From the NCBI RefSeq assembly GCF_016907925.1, contig NZ_JAFBCZ010000009.1, forward strand, positions 124,001 to 188,000: a stretch of 64,000 nucleotides of DNA, read 5' to 3'. The notes under the pieces were generated by a model. It did no database searches. It worked only from the letters and a program-made list of their open reading frames with translations, and had not been told where the DNA came from. The stretch comes from Herpetosiphon giganteus. Its GTDB lineage: Bacteria > Chloroflexota > Chloroflexia > Chloroflexales > Herpetosiphonaceae. Positions 7,655-16,518 of the stretch are shown in pieces (positions within the stretch are counted from its first letter, which is position 1; each line of letters starts with the position of its first letter). A program made the translations under genes and the position numbers.

Positions 7655-9397
7655 ATGATACAAAATCCAAAACCCATAAAGATTGATCGCAACGTTGGTG
7701 CATTGTTGCTCTTTGGAGTGGCATTGCTGCTGTATAGCATAACCCTGCTGCCAGGCCTCGGTGGCGGCGATACTGCCGAATTTCAACGGGTTGGCCCAAG
7801 CCTTGAGATTGCGCATAGCACTGGCTATCCACTGTATAGTATGGTGACATGGTTGTGGAGCAAAGTCCTGCCATTTGGCAGCGTTGCTTGGCGGGTTAAT
7901 CTCTTTTCGGCTTTTGCTGCTGCCCTGAGTTTAACGATCGTTGGCCAAATTGCGCTTAAACTTGGGCTAGCTCAACGCTGGGCTTGGGCTTGTGCAGCCA
8001 TTTTAGGGCTATCGGCAACCTTTTGGCAGCAAGCAACTCATGCCGAAATTTATGCCTTTGCAGTGTTATTGCAGCTTGGCACAATCTGGCTGATTCTGGC
8101 TTGGCGACAGCAGCAGGTTGGCTTTTGGTGGCTTGGGTTCGCCGCAGGCTTGATGCTTGGGCATCATCGCAGCAGCCTCTTTTTGCTGCCATGGATGCTG
8201 ATCGCCGCTTGTTGGCAACGACGACCAACGGTACGTCAAATGCTGCTGGCAATCGCAGCGGGATTAATCAGTTTTGTACCCTATTTGTATATTGTTTGGC
8301 GTGCACCTGCTTGGCAAAATGGTTGGGCGGTGTTGGCTGAGTATCTGCTTGGCAGTGCTGGTGGCGCGTGGTTTGACCCACAACGAGCAGCCAACCAAGC
8401 ATGGCAGCGGTTCGTTGCAGTGCAAGTTGGGCTTTTTGGCCCGCAATTAACTTGGCTCGGCTTTGGCTTGGCGTGTTATGGCTTCTGGCAGTGTTGGCGA
8501 CAGCAACGGCCAATTGCCATCATGCTTGCTGGTAGTTATTGCAGCATTCTGGGCTTTTGCTTAGCCTATTTCGTCGACGATTTGGCGGTTTTTGGGCTTG
8601 GCGCGTATGTTGTACAAGCCTTGCTGATTGGCTTTGGATTGGCGTATCTGCCGTGGCCACGCTGGAGTTTAGTCGGAGCTTTGGCTATGAGCGGATGGCT
8701 GGCATGGCAAAACTTGGCCCAAATTCAAGCCAGCAATACCGCCCAAATCGAACAAATTGCCCGCCAGCGCTTGGCCGAGCCAATTGCCGCCCACAGCCTC
8801 GTGATTGGCGATGGCTGGAGCATCGAAAGTTTGCGCTATCTGCAAGCGGTTGAGCAGCAACGCCCCGACCTCGAATTTAGTTTTCAGGCCGATCAGCAAC
8901 GTATTCGCGATCAATTGGCCCAAGGCCGCCAAGTCTATGCGTTGCAAGCGATACCCGAGTTGGCTTTGCAGCATCGTAAACTTGGCGATTGGTGGCAGAT
9001 TGAAAACAAACCACTGCAATTTAGCCAACAGCTCAACATTGGTTGGCACAATGGAATTCAATTAACTGGGCTGGAATTACCCAGCCATGCCCAAAACCAA
9101 CTGCTGGTTGCCCTGCGCTGGCAAACCAAGCAACCCTTGCCAAGTTTGATTCGCTTTATCCATGTGCTCGATCAAGCTGGCAATTTGGTAGCCCAAACTG
9201 ATAGCCCAACCAACCCTGCGAGTCAATATTGGCCACTTGATCAAGCCCAATCCGACCTACTAGCGATTGATTTGGCAGCGTCACTGCCAGCAGGTCGCTA
9301 TAAAGTTATTGTTGGTTGGTATGATCTCAGTGGCCAGCGCATGCTACTTGATGCAGCGAACGATACCTATGAACTAGGCCAGATTACTATTGATTAA
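7655..9397 (+). CDS. DUF2723-type membrane protein (GT-C glycosyltransferase fold)
   Basis: A 580-residue integral membrane protein. The N-terminal half (about 12-350) has roughly ten membrane helices, and the first periplasmic loop carries GGGDTAEF followed by a long Gly/Pro-containing stretch, the hallmark of the DUF2723 family related to protein O-mannosyltransferases. The acidic Asp-Thr-Ala-Glu loop is where GT-C enzymes place the catalytic acidic residue. The C-terminal third is soluble, with a beta-rich domain from about 450 to the end, probably extracytoplasmic. The acceptor and sugar cannot be read from sequence. The start is the first ATG; no strong ribosome binding site is visible. 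The 3' end overlaps the convergent SGNH hydrolase gene by 11 bases. Confidence 0.75.
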   Translation: MIQNPKPIKIDRNVGALLLFGVALLLYSITLLPGLGGGDTAEFQRVGPSLEIAHSTGYPLYSMVTWLWSKVLPFGSVAWRVNLFSAFAAALSLTIVGQIALKLGLAQRWAWACAAILGLSATFWQQATHAEIYAFAVLLQLGTIWLILAWRQQQVGFWWLGFAAGLMLGHHRSSLFLLPWMLIAACWQRRPTVRQMLLAIAAGLISFVPYLYIVWRAPAWQNGWAVLAEYLLGSAGGAWFDPQRAANQAWQRFVAVQVGLFGPQLTWLGFGLACYGFWQCWRQQRPIAIMLAGSYCSILGFCLAYFVDDLAVFGLGAYVVQALLIGFGLAYLPWPRWSLVGALAMSGWLAWQNLAQIQASNTAQIEQIARQRLAEPIAAHSLVIGDGWSIESLRYLQAVEQQRPDLEFSFQADQQRIRDQLAQGRQVYALQAIPELALQHRKLGDWWQIENKPLQFSQQLNIGWHNGIQLTGLELPSHAQNQLLVALRWQTKQPLPSLIRFIHVLDQAGNLVAQTDSPTNPASQYWPLDQAQSDLLAIDLAASLPAGRYKVIVGWYDLSGQRMLLDAANDTYELGQITID

Positions 9398-10508
9398 GCT
9401 TTACAAAAGGCATAAATACTGTATACGTTGCCGCAGCCGGAACGCTCCAAGCACGTGAACCTTCAGTATTGCCGTTAATATCAACTGCCCGCACAATAAT
9501 GGTTGTTTGGTCAGCAACCGCGATCGGCTGGGTATAGCGGGTCCAGGTTGTTTGGCTGGGCAAGCGATATTCTAAGCCACGCACGCCACGATCGTCGGTC
9601 GCGCTGAGGGTTGCCAACCATGCGCCTTGGGTTTGGCTAAATGTGACGTTTGAGACGGGCGCTGCTTGATCAGTAAAATCAAACGAAGCTTGGGCAAGGT
9701 TGCTGGCCAATGTCCGTTGTCCAGCAATCGACGGGTGATAAAAATCGGCGGTAACTAAGGTTGGCGAAATTGCTGAATTGAACAACAGATTCTGATCAAA
9801 GCGACAGCGTAAATAGCCGCTACAGACCTCGCTTAATTGGCTATTGAAATCGATAATTCGTTGACGGACACGCTGGCGACGCTCCATATCAGCGGGCGCA
9901 GTTGATTCGGGGTTGGCAAACATTGCCTGACAAACTCCAAATTGGTTCCAAATCCCGCGCGCAGCTGGGTTATCTTTGAAGGTTTGCCAGACCTTAAACA
10001 CATCGGGAATGCTGGCAATGAAGATGCGGGCTTCTGGTTCATTGGTCGTTAATTGATTTAATCCGCTGACCAGTTGCGCCCGATAATCGGCCACGCTGGT
10101 CATATCACTTTCTTCATCAAAACAAACATCGTTCGCCCCCATTAAAATCGTGGCATATTGGGCATCAGCAGGATTAGCAGCATTAACTTGGCCAACCAAG
10201 GCGTTGATCGTTGCGCCAGAAGCAGCAGCATTGGTCGCTGTTAAATTGCCAGTCGCGGTGCGAATCCGCTCGGCCAAACTGTTCACTTCAGGGCTTGTGC
10301 CAGTTGCCCAACTATACTGCGGCTGATCGGCAATATTATTTGGGTTGCCATCTGCCAGAAACGCGCGCGTAATTGAATCGCCAAAGGCCACCATCCGTTG
10401 CGGATAGCCAACAACCGCCGGATCAATCGTATCGCCCTGCGGTTGGGCTTGAAGAGAACCACTCAGCGCCACGATGCCAACCAATACACCCACCATTGTT
10501 CGTCGCAT
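9387..10508 (-). CDS. Secreted SGNH/GDSL-family hydrolase
   Basis: A 373-residue secreted esterase/lipase-type enzyme. It has a signal peptide (1-21, ending LQA), block I GDS with nucleophile Ser45, an oxyanion Gly near 98, block III GAND at 124-127, and block V DFYHP with Asp255 and His258, so the full SGNH catalytic set is present. After about residue 285 a small Ig-like beta domain follows, ending in the aromatic tail YTVFMPFVKLNQ, similar in character to the tails of the RCC1 proteins (CYIPWAAN). Such short tails recur in Chloroflexi secreted proteins in my experience; a sorting role is speculation. The substrate (acyl ester of lipid or polysaccharide) is not determinable. Confidence 0.88.
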   Translation of the reverse strand: MRRTMVGVLVGIVALSGSLQAQPQGDTIDPAVVGYPQRMVAFGDSITRAFLADGNPNNIADQPQYSWATGTSPEVNSLAERIRTATGNLTATNAAASGATINALVGQVNAANPADAQYATILMGANDVCFDEESDMTSVADYRAQLVSGLNQLTTNEPEARIFIASIPDVFKVWQTFKDNPAARGIWNQFGVCQAMFANPESTAPADMERRQRVRQRIIDFNSQLSEVCSGYLRCRFDQNLLFNSAISPTLVTADFYHPSIAGQRTLASNLAQASFDFTDQAAPVSNVTFSQTQGAWLATLSATDDRGVRGLEYRLPSQTTWTRYTQPIAVADQTTIIVRAVDINGNTEGSRAWSVPAAATYTVFMPFVKLNQ

Positions 10509-10639
10509 GCTTGTTCCTCGCTTTTGCTCAATTCAATCTTACGCACACTGTATCAAACAAGGATTGCCAAAAACAGCAACTTTGGCGCAGATTCGCAGCA
10601 TGTTCACAGCAGTTCATATTATCTGCTTAAATGCCTCGG

Positions 10640-11161
10640 TTAATCATTAACAGCAAATACCCCCCAACAAATTGGATTACGGGCGCGTTGATCGTCCAAC
10701 ACAAACGCGCGCAGAGTTGCCGGAAGTTGGGCATGCTGCCAAGCACACTCTTGGCGACCAGCTTCATCCTCAGTGCCCTTGGTTGCTGCTGCACACACCG
10801 CCTTAATTGCATAGGCCGCAGCACCAAGATTATGAGCGGCCACATGGGCAACTAAGGCCGCCTGCGCTGCCGCAAAGCCAGCAAAGCGCGCCGCCCCGCT
10901 CAAACCACGCGCAGCAGCATTGGCATGGCCGCCAGCAGCGCGGGCTTCGCTCATACTAAGCTCGCCGCGCACCCATGCCTGAAGTTGAGCTAAGGCATGG
11001 TGGGGCCGATGATCGTTGGGCTGTGCTTGCTCAAAGTATTCGAGCACATGGCCAGCACACGCAGCCGCCCACAGCGCAAGCAGTCGATGGTCATCGTCGC
11101 TGAGCGTGCCTCCACGGCGAATTGTAATTAGGCGCTGGTCGCGCTCCTTCGGCAAAATCAT
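10640..11161 (-). CDS. Imm-5-like putative immunity protein
   Basis: A 173-residue, strongly Ala- and His-rich helical protein. The region with GGTLSDDDHRLLALWAAACA followed by DHRP and several AAAHA-type helices resembles proteins annotated as putative immunity protein (Imm-5-like) or, misleadingly, exonuclease SbcC in actinobacteria. GGAG precedes a double ATG at 11164/11161, which decides the start; an extension to 11266 would run into the upstream gene. It is the last gene of the regulator operon, 58 bases after the 11220-12035 gene. No polymorphic toxin is visible nearby, so a role in toxin immunity is not supported by context. The family assignment is from memory of sequence pattern. 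Confidence 0.55.
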   Translation of the reverse strand: MILPKERDQRLITIRRGGTLSDDDHRLLALWAAACAGHVLEYFEQAQPNDHRPHHALAQLQAWVRGELSMSEARAAGGHANAAARGLSGAARFAGFAAAQAALVAHVAAHNLGAAAYAIKAVCAAATKGTEDEAGRQECAWQHAQLPATLRAFVLDDQRARNPICWGVFAVND

Positions 11162-11219
11162 CATTAACTCCTTGAACAGCAGATAGAAAGCATTCGCTGC
11201 GCAACAAGCGTTGCTTTGA

Positions 11220-12035
11220 TCATGGGCTTGCTGACGGCACGCCAATTGGCACGAGAAACTCACCATACAGTTTCAAACGCTGGCTACTTGTACAAATCAC
11301 AACCAACTTCGGGGCAATTTCGAGCAAGCGCCGCAACCAGAGCGGATCATCAGGATGAGTTTGATAGCCAGCTAAAATTAATAAAACTTGGCGGGCTTGA
11401 AATAGTTGCAATAACTCCACCGGGTTTGGTTTGGTCGGCGCTTGAATGCTTGCCATTAAATGCTGGCTCAGTGCTTGCGACGGGCTGCCAGTTAAATCAA
11501 GCCATAGACAACCATCATTCAAGCTAGCGCCAATCTGTTGGGCAAAATTCAACACTAAAGCTTGTTGGCTTGGCTGATCGTCGCCAACCACATTGATCAA
11601 GCGCACGCCTTGCTCAAATAAGTGCAGCATGCGTTGATACGCCACCCCAGCCCGATCAACTGGTGGAGCAGCAGGCAAGCGGGTGGCTTGTTGGATTTGG
11701 GCAAACCACGAGCGTGACGTTTGCAGTACTGGTTTTTGATTGATGCCAGAGGTCAAACTATGCAACAGTTTGCGCTGATGACGATGAAAGGTTGCTTTAT
11801 GGATGTGCAACTGTTGCAAATAGAAATCGACTGAAGCCCCTGGCTGAGCCAAAACCAGCTTTAACAACCGCTGCTCAGCAGCATTGAGAGGCAGGCTTTG
11901 CAACAACGAATAACATTGTTGAATCCCACCACAAGCCTGCACAAATTGGGCAAGTTGCGGTTGATTGGCAATCTGTTCTGGGGCAAAAATTAATTCTGCG
12001 ACAAGATCCTCGGTAAGTTGCATCGCATGTCCCAT
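11220..12035 (-). CDS. ATFHR-domain protein with degenerate NTPase domain
   Basis: A 271-residue protein paralogous to the two genes upstream. Residues 1-100 match their N-terminal domain, including ATFHR at 81-85. The following NTPase-like region keeps the fold pattern, but the P-loop is replaced by GDDQPSQQ near 151-158, without the Gly-Lys-Ser/Thr, and Walker B reads VLLILAGYQ without the acidic residue. It therefore probably cannot hydrolyse ATP and ends before any TPR region. It may be an accessory or inhibitory partner of the full-length regulators, or a decaying copy. The start at 12035 has no strong ribosome binding site; the ATG at 12023 (GGGA six bases upstream) is an alternative. 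Confidence 0.7.
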   Translation of the reverse strand: MGHAMQLTEDLVAELIFAPEQIANQPQLAQFVQACGGIQQCYSLLQSLPLNAAEQRLLKLVLAQPGASVDFYLQQLHIHKATFHRHQRKLLHSLTSGINQKPVLQTSRSWFAQIQQATRLPAAPPVDRAGVAYQRMLHLFEQGVRLINVVGDDQPSQQALVLNFAQQIGASLNDGCLWLDLTGSPSQALSQHLMASIQAPTKPNPVELLQLFQARQVLLILAGYQTHPDDPLWLRRLLEIAPKLVVICTSSQRLKLYGEFLVPIGVPSASP

Positions 12036-12090
12036 CTATTCAAGCCAAAATGTCTATCAAGTTCGTCTAGATCAGGCCTGATCAAGCGCA

Positions 12091-14643
12091 TCAAAATCCA
12101 TACATGAGCTTAATATAATAATTCATCGTCGCGTTAAAATCGTTCTTTTCTAGGCAAAAATCAGGATCAGCAACAAAATCAACATCATCACAATAATGAC
12201 TGAGCACGATCTTGGTTTGGGCCAAAAATTCACGTTCATTCCAACGCATTGCATACGTTTCAGTCTCAACAACATTCAAGAAATACCGATAAATTGCGAA
12301 AGCAATCAGGTAGTATTGCTTAATTATCGCAACCAAGATCAATGACTCACAGGTAAAAAATACTTGTTCGATAAAAACCGTATTTTCTACAGCAACTGGA
12401 TATAATATCTTGATACAGCGATCAATCCCTTGTTCATTTTTCAAGAAAAAGTATACTTTGATTAACCGAAAGTAGAGATTATAATCACCAAGATAGAGTG
12501 GAATATGTTGCATATGTTCTTCTTCTGCAATCAAATCAACTAAAATCTTTTCAGCTTCATAATATTTTTCTTGGTAAATATAAATCAACGATATATTTTT
12601 CATCGATGCTGTAAAATCAAGGTAATATTTCATTTGCTTAAATTTGACTGCCAAATCCTGAAACATGAGATACGATTCATTCAATTTTTTAGATTTCCAC
12701 ATAAGATTAGCATAATTAAACATTGGCCCTAAGACATTAGTTTCATCACCAATCTGCTGATAGAGCGTAACCGTCGCTAAGAACATATCGCCAGCTTCTT
12801 TTAATTTATTCTGCTCCATCAATATTAATGCATAAAAGTTTTTAGTTTTCGCTTCAAGGGTATGAAATCCATGCTTTTGAGTCAAATCAATCAGATAATG
12901 AATTATCGCTAGCTGCGAATAATCTGGTCTATTTTTCGAACAGAATAAAATAGCTGTGTATAATACCCTGCATTGCAAATATGGATTATCGGTTATCTTG
13001 AACAAGCTTGGAATAATTGGTTCGATCCATGATTGAGCTTCTGCAATAAAGTGAAAACCCCACCAGAAACGATACAAAACAGCTAACAATTGCCAGAAGC
13101 GCGTCGGATCAGCTTCCGCTTTGGCTGTCTGCAAGGCTAATTGAATATTTGGATAGGCTTGAAACGTGGAAAGATGCCACATTGCATGGTCAGGGCCAAT
13201 TAAGTATTCCTCCGTCGGGGTAACCCAGGTAATATAATAATCACAATGCTGTAAACGTAACGTATGGCGTTGCTCAGCACTCAATAATTGCCATGCATAG
13301 TGGCGAATTGGCTCTAAAATTGTATACGGATGATGAACAACATCATTGCGGATACTAATTAAATGATTATCTAAGAGCAAACTTAAATGATCTTCCATTA
13401 AATCATGGTCAAGACCAACTAACGCTGCTGCCGCTGCCACATTCCAGCCTGCCTGAAAGACGCTTAACTGACGCAAAATTGCTTGGGTTTCAGCAGGCAA
13501 TAACCGATAACTCCAGCCAATCGTTGCCGCCATCGTTTGGTGGCGCACATCCACATCGAGCGGCCCTTCGGCAAGCAACCCAAGATCGCTGCGAATTGCC
13601 GCCACAATTGAATCCAGAGAATATTCAGCTGCCCGAGCCGCCACCAACTCAATTGCCAGCGGCAACCCCGCAACATGGCAGCAAATCTGACCAACGTGGT
13701 TTAGTAAGTGCTGATCGCTGCGATCAATCAATCGCACCGCTTCTAGCCGATCAAGACAGAGCTGGACTGCTGGATAGTGGCTGACGGGTTCCATGCTCGC
13801 TGTAAGAGCAGGATACGCCAATACATCGACTTCGTAGATAACTTCATTCGACACATTTAAACGCACCCTGCTGGTCGCAAGCACTTGGAGCTGTGGTACT
13901 TCAGCAAAAAGGCTAGCGAACCACTCACCAGCCGCCGGAAGATGCTCCAAGTTATCAAGAATCAGCAAACTGCGCCGATTTTCAAAAAACTGTTGAATCG
14001 CGTGCTCGATCGATTGCGCATCACTAAACGATAGTTGCAACTGCTGCATACAGGCCAAGCCAACATCTTCAACGTGTTGCACATCGGCAAAACGTAAGAC
14101 ATGCACTTCATCACAGTTAGGACCAAGCCAATGCTGCGCCAGCTCAAGCGCCAAGCGAGTTTTGCCAACCCCACCAGTTCCAACCAAACTAATCCAGCGG
14201 CTTCCGTTGGTTAGCAAGGTCGACAACGCCTCAAGATCTGCTTGGCGGCCCACAAAACTCGTCCATGATCGCACAAGACTTGTGGGAATAAACGCAACAG
14301 GTTCAACCGCTGCGGGAATAAGTTCAGGCTGCCTCGGATTGGTATTCAGAAAACTGCTTAAGCTGTGACAAAGGGCATTTTGCTGGCGATGAAACGTCGC
14401 ATGATGGATTGCCAACAGATCGGTATAGCGCACGACCGACGCTTCAGGATGGGCCAAAATAACCTCAAGCACCCGTCGTTGCTTGGATTTGAGCGGAAAT
14501 TCAAGCAATTGCTGGCGCAGCTGCTGCAACCCACCAGCTTCGGCAATCACGGTTGACCATGTGGGGTGTTGAGATAAACGCTGGGGATAATGCAAAAGAT
14601 CATGGACAATCGCATCGTTCCATTCGGCTGATACTTGATTCAT
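12091..14643 (-). CDS. STAND NTPase/TPR regulator with ATFHR N-terminus
   Basis: An 850-residue AfsR/MalT-like regulator. The N-terminal ATFHR domain (1-100, signature 82-86) is followed by an NB-ARC-like NTPase with Walker A GTGGVGKT (155-162, Lys161) and Walker B LLILD (Asp230), then a winged-helix and from about 440 a long helical TPR-like region. The C-terminal third is richer in Lys, Ile, Tyr and A+T than the rest, which may mark a different origin. The start overlaps the upstream gene's stop by ATGA (14640-14643), so translation is coupled. It likely senses a ligand through the repeats; DNA binding by the N-terminal domain is inference. It is the central gene of a four-gene operon. Confidence 0.82.
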   Translation of the reverse strand: MNQVSAEWNDAIVHDLLHYPQRLSQHPTWSTVIAEAGGLQQLRQQLLEFPLKSKQRRVLEVILAHPEASVVRYTDLLAIHHATFHRQQNALCHSLSSFLNTNPRQPELIPAAVEPVAFIPTSLVRSWTSFVGRQADLEALSTLLTNGSRWISLVGTGGVGKTRLALELAQHWLGPNCDEVHVLRFADVQHVEDVGLACMQQLQLSFSDAQSIEHAIQQFFENRRSLLILDNLEHLPAAGEWFASLFAEVPQLQVLATSRVRLNVSNEVIYEVDVLAYPALTASMEPVSHYPAVQLCLDRLEAVRLIDRSDQHLLNHVGQICCHVAGLPLAIELVAARAAEYSLDSIVAAIRSDLGLLAEGPLDVDVRHQTMAATIGWSYRLLPAETQAILRQLSVFQAGWNVAAAAALVGLDHDLMEDHLSLLLDNHLISIRNDVVHHPYTILEPIRHYAWQLLSAEQRHTLRLQHCDYYITWVTPTEEYLIGPDHAMWHLSTFQAYPNIQLALQTAKAEADPTRFWQLLAVLYRFWWGFHFIAEAQSWIEPIIPSLFKITDNPYLQCRVLYTAILFCSKNRPDYSQLAIIHYLIDLTQKHGFHTLEAKTKNFYALILMEQNKLKEAGDMFLATVTLYQQIGDETNVLGPMFNYANLMWKSKKLNESYLMFQDLAVKFKQMKYYLDFTASMKNISLIYIYQEKYYEAEKILVDLIAEEEHMQHIPLYLGDYNLYFRLIKVYFFLKNEQGIDRCIKILYPVAVENTVFIEQVFFTCESLILVAIIKQYYLIAFAIYRYFLNVVETETYAMRWNEREFLAQTKIVLSHYCDDVDFVADPDFCLEKNDFNATMNYYIKLMYGF

Positions 14644-15956
14644 AGCGGGCTATCTTTCCTGCTGCTTAGGTTAACGATTTGGTGCTGAATGCAGCTTGGC
14701 ATGGCATACCACACAGCCCAATTAACCAAAAGATGCTTGGTTTGGGCTTCATGCAAACCCGCCTGAATCTGTTGAGCAGACAATCCTTGCAAGCCAGCTA
14801 GTTCACGCTGGTTGAGCCAACGCGGCAAGCGGGCTAATGTTGTGAGCAGCTGTTGGGTCGCTGGTTGCAGTGTCGTATAGCGCAGCTTAATTAACCACGC
14901 CAAGCGCTCCTCGCTCGAAGCAATTGGCTGAAGTTGCGCCGCCAAAGTCGTCAAATCATAGTCAATGCTTAGGCTGGCCACTACTTCGAGCGCCAAGGGC
15001 AGGCCTTCTATGAGCTGGCAAAGGCGGCTTGCGGCCTCAACGTGGGCAGAATCATGCAACGCGAGCGGCTGAAAATGGCTCAAGCGCTCGCCCAAAAGTT
15101 GTAAGCTAGCATTTGACCCAAGGTCAACAGATTGATCGGCGGGCACAAGAGCGCTTAAGCCGTCAACATGATGCAAACGCTCTTGGGACACATGCAAGCG
15201 CTGCGTGCCGGTTGCCAACACCCGCACAAACGGCGCAGCCTGCAAACATTCAAATAACCAAGCAGCCAACTCAGGTTGATTCAGATTGTCTAAAATGAGC
15301 AACATATGGCGTGAGCTAAAATAGGCTTGCAAGCGTTGTTGCGCATCTAGGTGCGGGGAATCAAGCCCTAGCTGAGCCAAAAAATCGTGGGCCAGCGTTG
15401 CTTGCGTGGCTCCACTGGGTATATGCAACAAGCCAACGCCATCACGGAAGATTGGGCCAACACGCTGGCTAATTTCCAAGGCCAAACGAGTTTTGCCCAC
15501 CCCAATAGTGCCGATTAAGCTAATCCAATCGCAGCCTTGATCAAACAATAATTGAATTCGTTCAAGGTCGAGCATGCGCCCAAGGAAACTCGTTGTGGGC
15601 ATTTGGAAACCAATTGAGGGTGCTGGCTCAGGAGTAAGCTCGATTTTGGGCGCTGGCAATAGGCCACTGAGCCGCTGACAAAGCGCATTTTGCTGTCGAT
15701 GAAACGTGGCAGGGTGAATCGCCAACACATCACAATAATATTCAACCGAGGCTTCTGGCTGGCTGATCATCAGATTCAGCAAGCGTAATTCTTTGGTTTT
15801 AAGCGGGTAGGTTAATAGTTGCTGGCGCAAATGGCGCAAACCGCCAAGTTCGGCAATAAACAGCGACCAAGCAGGATGCGCCAAGAGGCGTTGCGGATAG
15901 TTTAAGAGGCTATGCACAACCTCGGCTGTCCATTCTAAAGTATCGGGTGGGGTCAT
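14640..15956 (-). CDS. STAND NTPase with ATFHR N-terminus, no repeat region
   Basis: A 438-residue protein very close to the downstream paralogue in the N-terminal domain (ATFHR at 83-87 within IHPATFHRQQNALC) and NTPase domain (GTIGVGKT, 149-156, Lys155; a Walker B-like LLILDN). It stops just after the NTPase/winged-helix part, so it lacks the TPR sensor. It is the first gene of the operon and is coupled to the next by a 4-base overlap. A short and a full-length regulator from one transcript could form mixed oligomers, or this could be a split copy. The ribosome binding site at this start is weak, so the start is moderately certain. Confidence 0.75.
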   Translation of the reverse strand: MTPPDTLEWTAEVVHSLLNYPQRLLAHPAWSLFIAELGGLRHLRQQLLTYPLKTKELRLLNLMISQPEASVEYYCDVLAIHPATFHRQQNALCQRLSGLLPAPKIELTPEPAPSIGFQMPTTSFLGRMLDLERIQLLFDQGCDWISLIGTIGVGKTRLALEISQRVGPIFRDGVGLLHIPSGATQATLAHDFLAQLGLDSPHLDAQQRLQAYFSSRHMLLILDNLNQPELAAWLFECLQAAPFVRVLATGTQRLHVSQERLHHVDGLSALVPADQSVDLGSNASLQLLGERLSHFQPLALHDSAHVEAASRLCQLIEGLPLALEVVASLSIDYDLTTLAAQLQPIASSEERLAWLIKLRYTTLQPATQQLLTTLARLPRWLNQRELAGLQGLSAQQIQAGLHEAQTKHLLVNWAVWYAMPSCIQHQIVNLSSRKDSPL

Positions 15957-16058
15957 AGCAGGGCTGCCCTATCGTTGCCAAAGCGAGCAAAGCTAAAACC
16001 ATTCTCATCGGTTGGCTCTCACACCAACCTTCGCCTCTCATCCACCCTCACTATACGC

Positions 16059-16388
16059 TTAGACCAACAAACCGTTGCGCTTCAAGAAACCACTCAAAGC
16101 TTCATCGCTTGGTTCGGTGATAACGGTACCACGATCAAACGAGCGCGCTTCGCGGCCTGCTGGCAACGGTGCTGGCTCTTCAAAAGGCAAATTACTGCCA
16201 GCTTCGGCAACCACAATCGTGGGCACGCTGCGATAGCCAACCCAGCCCTCGACCAACGCACCAGCAGCGTCATCTTGATCGATATTAATTTGGGTGTAGG
16301 CAACCTGATTGGCTTCTAAAAAACGTTGCGAACGAGCAAGATCAGGGCAAAAACTCGTTCGACCATAGACGACAACATGTTTACTCAC
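16059..16388 (-). CDS. Glutaredoxin-like protein with single active-site Cys
   Basis: A 109-residue thioredoxin-fold protein of the glutaredoxin type: beta-alpha-beta start with SFCPDLARS, then a VPT cis-Pro segment (YRSVPTIVV). Only one Cys is present in the CPDL active site, so it is of monothiol type. After the VPT motif an unusual Pro/Glu-rich insertion replaces the usual end of the fold. The start is the GTG at 16386-16388, since GGAGG lies six bases upstream. It is divergent from the cyclase gene at 16519. A distant relative lies at 50075-50434. Confidence 0.75.
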   Translation of the reverse strand: MSKHVVVYGRTSFCPDLARSQRFLEANQVAYTQINIDQDDAAGALVEGWVGYRSVPTIVVAEAGSNLPFEEPAPLPAGREARSFDRGTVITEPSDEALSGFLKRNGLLV

Positions 16389-16518
16389 AAGAAACCTCCA
16401 TATGCACCGCCGGATAGAGATTAATAATGGTGCACTATGATCGTACTTGGCTTTATACCATTGTCAAACGCCAGAACACCTCGTACAATGAGGGCAGCGA
16501 CCCAAGTGGAGAACCTTC

